Positions 59,517 through 64,000 of a stretch of DNA of 64,000 nucleotides are shown piece by piece. The stretch is from contig NC_061458.1 in NCBI RefSeq assembly GCF_022581195.2, positions 124,001 through 188,000 of the forward strand, given 5' to 3'. The stretch's first letter is position 1. Each line of letters opens with the position of its first letter. Both the position numbers and the translations under genes were made by a program. Source of the DNA: Helicoverpa zea. Taxonomy: Eukaryota; Arthropoda; Insecta; Lepidoptera; Noctuidae. The notes beneath the pieces were generated by a model. That model was not told where the DNA came from, made no database searches, and was given only the letters and a program-made list of their open reading frames with translations.

Positions 59517-62500
59517 TCCATATATGTTTTTAGTAATGGAAATATGTAAAAAAATGATTTAAAGTAAAAAAAAAAAAAAACTATATTTCAAAATGGGTTG
59601 CACACGTTTTTAAAGCTTTGATACCTGTGCCCGATAAGCAAAATAAATGTGACATAGAGATAGAATTTACTGCGCGTTCACTTTTTATTTTCAAACGTAC
59701 CGCGTAGTCAGCTTAAATTTTGCTACGCCGTAGCAAAATCACGTAGCAGATTTAAAAATGCTACGTTTATATTCCATTTGTTATCTGCTCTGTGATCAAC
59801 ATAAGTTGTTAGTGGGAGAAAATTAGTTACTCACGTAAATTGCGGTCTAGACTTGTGTGAAGCACTTTCAACAGTTTTTGCTCAATGTTTGAGCTGCAAA
59901 GAAGTGGATCTCTGTCAATCTGCTGGAGAGGTTTTTGAGTGGCTTACTTTGCAACTTTTTGCATGGCTCGGTGCAAAAGTTTTAGTAAAAGGCGATCGTG
60001 ACTCAGGCGAGTAAGCACTTTTATTTTTTTCTGCAGTTTTTGTTATGGATTTAGTTGGTATGTGACTTTGATGAATTAAAAGATTTTTTTTTAAGTTTAT
60101 TTTAGTGACCAAATTCACAAGTTATAATGAACATTTCAGATTTGGTAAATTGTCTGATATTTGACGAAAGAATGAGATACATAAGTTGAAAGCCTTTGAT
60201 ATTGTAGGTAATATGAAAACTGTTAAATAATTGAGTTCACTTGCGGTGTGAAGCGACACTAACAGTTGATGATAACTGCTAATAGTAATTGCGCGTCATT
60301 CACTAAACACTTGATGGTTATTATTATGAATATTGTTGTGAAGAAAATTTTAATCTTAAGATTTCCAGCTGTAAAACGACATTAAGGAAAGCTTATGGTA
60401 TAACGATTATATAAGATAGTAAAACTATTTCCCTTTCATTGTACTTTTCAGGATAAAAAGAAGGTTACAAAGAAATGCTTCAACTTTTTATACTGCCATC
60501 AATCAATCTTACCTTTTTCGTGACGAATAACTTAAAAATTATTGAAATAAACGAAGATACTGACAAAGTCACGTCTTCAAATTCTCAGTCCATTTTCTAA
60601 TGAAAACTTTATCAAAAATCACTTCTAAAAGATAGCAGGCAAAGTTTCCCAGTAATGTCGGCACACCGCAAACTGGCGTGAACGAACAAGCGGTGGGCGC
60701 GGGTGCAAACCGGTTTCAACCGTTTACAAACCGGGTACAAGCCGGTGCAAACCGGGTGTTCGGTGTCTGAACAAGAATGCAACGCCAGCCATTTGGTCTG
60801 TTACCTTGCAAACGTTCCGATTGGGAATACGTGGCGAGGAACGATGTAATTATATCGAGAATGTGCCGGCTCGGACTATCGCCGCTTACAGTGTTACCTA
60901 CAGTTCGATCAGTTTTATAATCTTCACAGGTACCTGCCCTGCTGCCCACTTTGGTTGCCCATAGAACATAATAGTAAGGCATGAGTTAAATCATGTTATA
61001 CGTGTCAATGACGATTGAACTGAATTAATACCTATTGAGGAATATTAAAGAACAGATTTCTTTATGTATGCCATATTTACCCTTGTTCAAAGATATTAAA
61101 TATACACTTGTTACACACCACAGGCATTGTCTTCATGTATTGCCCAAGTACCTTGAAAGGTCTTGAAGAGTATCAATAGCATACTCCACACTCCCCTTAC
61201 CTATACGAACTATAGTTATTGCTATACACGTAATCCACAGCTGGTTCACTCCACATAACACAAGCCGCAGTAAGCACACAGAGCAATGTAACGCAGCTAT
61301 TTACACTGTGTCGCCTCGCTAGTGAATTGTGAGCCCTTCTGGACGTCTGAGGTAGTGGCCATTTCATTGAGTAACAGGTCTTAGCTTTCTGAGGATTAGG
61401 ACGTAACTGAATAGTTATGTGGTGGTCATATTGGTGTACTGCTTGAGAGTGAAATATAAATTGAAATACTCAGTTGCCTGAGCCTAGGTATGGTGGAAAA
61501 AGACATTCATGTATCAACCTTTAACCGTTTTTTCTATGGCACATATTTCAACCCTTCGATATTGAAATACGAATATTCTTTTGTACCTGCTATTTAATTG
61601 CAATATTATACTATTAGGTATCGCAAAGGGGAATTCATTCAATTCATTTGAGTACATTGTGAGTTCTCAATTGTTGTAAGAACATGTACAACTTTAGTAC
61701 CTATTACTTAACAACAGAACAAATGCAAAAGAATCACTTTGTAACCAATGTTACAAACACCATTAACTGTTAAAAACAAAAGCTGTGTTCGTAGGTGTAT
61801 TAACATAATCGCAGGCGGCCGATTCGTTCGAGAATGTTCTGCAGCCGTGCGAGAACCAGCCGCACTTGTGGACTACATACCTATATGTTTCTTCTATGTT
61901 AGATTTACGACAATTCTAGGTGCTTGCAAGGTGGATTCCAGTTCTGTTCTATTATAGGAGAAAGTGATTTAATGTAACAAAGAAATAATTTTGCTCAAAA
62001 ATATAAAATCCTTCTATATAGTATGCTTGTAAACGGCTAGGTGAACAAAAATGGTTACAGCGTCCAGCCTCAGAAAGTAAATTAGTTTACACATCGAAAA
62101 GGTTTTTGTATATTATCTAATATGCCAGTATGTCATCACGATGTGTTCAATCAAACAGGAGAAGCTTGTTCCAAAATACAAGCAAGATTTCTTACACAGA
62201 GCCTTTAACACCAGTACAAAAGCAGTTCACTGGTGTTTATAGCCGTGCTTACATCACACGTGTCTTTACACTACATTGGCACTTCATTAGAATCCCCAGA
62301 CACGTTGTAATCCTCTTCACCTAGAATGTGATACTACAGCGAAACTGGATTGAAGCTGATGAAATTCTATATGGACGATTATTATCTAAGTGATTGTGTA
62401 GTGAGAATATTTCTATCGACTTATCTGAAGATGCACATAAAAAAGTAAAACTTGGCAAGAAAGACAGAGCTTAGTAATAATGACCGCAAAAATAGGGCAA

Positions 62501-63709
62501 ATTCATGGATACCATTACTATTAAATCTTAATTATGTACTGAGGTTTTATTCATACAGTGTGCTAATACTCAATGTTTAAAACGAACCTTCATAATACCA
62601 AAATTGAAACCTACACGAACTTTACAAAACGAAGGCTTGCATTGTAAAATGCTAAACTCCGGTCCAGTCCAGCATCCTGATCATTAAGGCAATGACTCGT
62701 GCTTCCACTGAGCACCAACTAATCCTGTCGCGTATTTATTTAGGTGCTAACGAAATACTTTCACGGCCCACTGGACTCTAATCAAATTACAGACAGATTT
62801 ACTGATCCGTGGCCATGAAGTTAGCGTGTTACTAAGTTTACTATATGAGGAATCGTAATAAATTGGGTTATACGAAATTGGGTGTTTATATTGTTTCCGA
62901 TGCTTCCCGATGATTAAACCATTGTAACTTTTATTTTTGTGTAAGATTTGATCTGAACTTACGCATGACAATCAAGTACCTATTTAATATAAAGTGAGTT
63001 AACAATTGGTTATTTTACATTATGCTATAGGCGAACATAACTTTAAACATTATATATCCGTATCTGTTATTTAATATTCATCGCGTGTTTCATGGCCACA
63101 CCTCAATCACTTCGTGCAGGCTTTATCCGATTTGACATTTGCAAAATTACATTTGCTCTTAAAATTTCTGTCGTTTCCTCACTCACACAGACACGCGTAT
63201 AGATAATATTTGATTGTATTATATTTGCTAACGGCGATAACGTGCAAAGTTGTCTTTTATAAATGGTGTGAGGAAAATCCACATGAAAATCTTTCAATTC
63301 AATAGGTAAAAGATAAAAATAAGCGTGTTAAAATAGCGAGTAATAATATTGCTGTGACTGTATTGCACTAATTCACGCTTGTTTTTATCGCTGAGTGTAT
63401 GGATGAAAGTGCACTTGATCAATCAACAATTTCGATTATTCAGTACCAAATTCTTAATGTGTTGCTCTTCAAAACCCAAAACTTTTCCAAAACCAAACTC
63501 AACGATTTTTTGCACCAACAAAGCAGTCCAGTTCCCACCGGCCACTACAAAGACGCAGCCCCTAGTCCTCACGGGGCGGCGCAATAACACTGAATATTGG
63601 AAAAGTTTCACCAACTCTAGCGTCGCCCCGCGGGTGCTGTTGTGACCGCTAACATTCCACGTCACACTTTAATCGCTAGGCGATGGTTTGATGTTTTGTT
63701 TTCACAAAT
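59517..63709. other. Non-coding region
   Basis: No gene recognised. It includes a 15-base A run near 59567, a lone TGCTACGCCGTAGCA palindrome (59721-59735) and a CCGG-motif cluster listed separately. Frames here are short and lack domains. Confidence 0.4.
60704..60756. promoter_or_regulatory. Cluster of AACCGG motifs, Grainyhead-like
   Basis: AAACCGGTTT (60707-60716), AAACCGGG (60728-60735), AAGCCGG and AAACCGGG (60749-60756) fall within about 50 bp; GTGCAAACCGG is repeated at 60704 and 60745. The first is a full Grainyhead consensus. It may equally be a small degenerate tandem repeat. Confidence 0.3.
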
Positions 63710-64000
63710 AATAGTTATTTGTTATACAAGAGTGCAAAGTTGCTTTTTAACCGCGGGCTCAATTTTGATGACCGAGCAAGCGAAGGATTCTAAAGTTGAA
63801 ACACGAGCGTAGCGAGTGTTTCAATAATTAGAATCCTGAGCGATAGCGAGGGAATCAAAAGAGCACAAGGTGAAAAATCTTTGCACTCGAGTGCAACACG
63901 TAACTTTTCATCCCACCTCATCGAGGAAATTACTAAATCCAAAAAAACAAAATGGCGCACACATACGAGTATCAAATTAAAAAGATGTACCTATTAAAGT
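63710..64000. mobile_element. Second copy of the 566-bp repeat, cut by window end
   Basis: Co-linear with 52496-52786 with three substitutions in 291 bp. It starts at the same AATAGTTATTTG, confirming the left end of the element. The remainder lies beyond the window. Confidence 0.85.

Overview
The window looks like a nuclear, AT-rich, non-coding stretch of an insect genome, most likely a moth or butterfly (Lepidoptera). The evidence is the set of repeats: Helitrons with the 5' TC...ACTAATATTATAAA start and 3' AGCTAG end common in Lepidoptera, an R1-clade LINE whose 3' region ends in CATTTGATGATTT, and short 5'-truncated LINE ends with GAT-repeat tails. I recognise no host protein-coding exon, rRNA, tRNA or CRISPR. 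Nearly all long reading frames are either transposon proteins or chance frames. The species assignment is inference from repeat style.

Layout. 1-3.7 kb holds three MITE-like elements and a short non-autonomous Helitron. 8.6-9.4 kb is an internally deleted Helitron that keeps both ends and the C-terminal part of the PIF1-like helicase. 11.7-12.8 kb is a compound block of old repeats containing a relic of an R1-clade 3' end. 13.7-15.5 kb is a near-perfect 361-bp hairpin directly abutting a 5'-truncated CR1/L2-type LINE with an open 382-codon reverse transcriptase fragment. 19.27-22.24 kb is a young R1-clade LINE insertion with a 14-bp target-site duplication, 22 A residues and an intact 773-codon reverse transcriptase frame; three older relics of its 3' end lie at 11.9, 18.6 and 25.4 kb. 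22-51 kb is comparatively repeat-poor, with scattered hairpins, small minisatellites and candidate transcription-factor site clusters; it would fit a long intron or regulatory intergenic region, but nothing proves that.

The most striking structure is at 52.2-55.2 kb: a foldback with two 972-bp inverted arms of very high identity around a 470-bp loop. Each arm carries five direct 25-bp repeats, and each contains a smaller sub-element with its own inverted ends. One arm is split by a 566-bp young repeat, and a second copy of that repeat (3 differences in 291 bp) runs off the right end of the window. The layout resembles Drosophila FB/Galileo foldback elements, but I recognise no family name.

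Functionally, the coding content is reverse transcriptases and a broken Helitron helicase, all selfish DNA. Possible host-relevant signals are a pair of facing CACGTG E-boxes (28.03 kb) and two clusters of Grainyhead-like AACCGG sites (50.3 and 60.7 kb).
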